This document shows, piece by piece, positions 12,874-13,210 of a stretch of 13,210 bases of DNA. The notes beneath the pieces are model-generated. The model had not been told where the DNA came from, did no database searches, and worked only from the letters and a program-made list of their open reading frames with translations. The first letter of the stretch is position 1, and each line of letters opens with the position of its first letter. This stretch comes from an uncultured Desulfobacterales bacterium (GTDB lineage: Bacteria; Desulfobacterota; Desulfobacteria; Desulfobacterales; JAFDCJ01): the NCBI GenBank assembly GCA_945787595.1, contig CALZJV010000100.1, positions 1 to 13,210 on the forward strand, given 5' to 3'. A program made the translations under genes and the position numbers.

Positions 12874-13210
12874 ATACCAAATGGTTTGTTACGATTTTAA
12901 GCTTTTATTCACCGCAGAGTCGCAAAGAACGCAGAGAGCGATTATTTTTTATTTGCCGTTGATCCGCCAAAAAACTGGCGGACAGGAAGAACGGCAAATA
13001 AAAAGACTCAAGCCCTACGGGCAAAACACAAATCTGATCTTCGAATGCATGGTTTCGTATCAAGATGAATTGTTTGTTTGCCTATAAAATTTGTTTATCA
13101 CCTATATATTTTCTGCCGCAGGCGGATTGTTTTTCATTTGCCTCTGCTTGCATCCCGCTTCAGCGGGGTTCCTCAGAGGCAAGTGAAAAGAAAAAGTTCT
13201 CTCTGCGTTC
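12874..13210. repeat. Palindrome-rich repeat element, cut by window end
   Basis: No gene is supported. 9-nt units ACCGCAGAG, TCGCAAAGA and ACGCAGAGA (12911-12937) start the element. Its 12 bp at 12927-12938 recur inverted as the last 12 bases of the window (13199-13210), so the element probably ends just outside. Inside are a 15-bp perfect stem (12946-12960 with 12990-13004) holding a 7-bp stem (12963-12969 with 12976-12982), a small CCGC/GCGG hairpin (13116-13125), and a 16-bp stem with one mismatch (13131-13146 with 13174-13189) holding CCCGC-TTCA-GCGGG (13154-13167). An ORF over 12842-13087 lies across these repeats and is not credible. Confidence 0.75.

Noticed and set aside
12842..13087. 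81-residue ORF after the Afp12-like gene
   Set aside because: It begins within the upstream gene and runs through palindromic repeats; the translation looks like repeat read-through.

Overview
The window carries the baseplate half of an extracellular contractile injection system (eCIS; the Afp/PVC/MAC-type, phage-tail-like particle). All recognisable genes lie on the + strand. The organism cannot be named from the sequence. The mixed base composition, and above all the repeat-filled spacers (TCAGGTG, GTTCGAT and 'accgcagag...acgcagag' families), look like a Desulfobacterota (former Deltaproteobacteria, Desulfobacterales-like) genome. That is an inference from remembered repeat styles, not a database result.

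Layout: the 3' end of an inner-tube gene (1-373) is followed by a second tube paralogue (456-938), a 58-residue DUF5908/Afp6-like protein (962-1138), a LysM tube-cap protein (1139-1825) and the VgrG-like central spike (1830-3620). After a 319-nt spacer comes the PAAR spike tip (3940-4239). A 360-nt spacer leads to the gp25-like baseplate protein (4600-5010), and a 525-nt spacer to the very large Afp11-like baseplate J protein (5536-9297). Overlapping its end is an uncharacterised eCIS-associated protein with a tail-fibre-like motif (9281-10072). A 611-nt spacer precedes the Afp12-like wedge protein (10684-12873). The last 337 nt are a palindrome-rich repeat that runs off the window. Sheath, tape measure, AAA+ ATPase, tail terminator and toxin cargo are not in the window and presumably flank it.

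Together the proteins would build the inner tube and its junction to the baseplate (tubes, LysM protein), the piercing hub (VgrG-like plus PAAR), the gp25 link that nucleates the sheath, and the wedges (Afp11-like and Afp12-like). The 9281-10072 product, encoded between the two wedge proteins, may be a wedge accessory or receptor-binding part.

The most unusual aspect is the non-coding DNA. Compact eCIS operons seldom have gaps this long. Here every long gap is built of degenerate 7-nt tandem repeats, inverted dispersed blocks and hairpins. These include a 477-bp segment bounded by a perfect 23-bp inverted repeat (10139-10615) and two 69-bp blocks in opposite orientation about 5 kb apart. No CRISPR array, tRNA, rRNA or transposase gene was seen, and no minus-strand ORF looked like a real gene.
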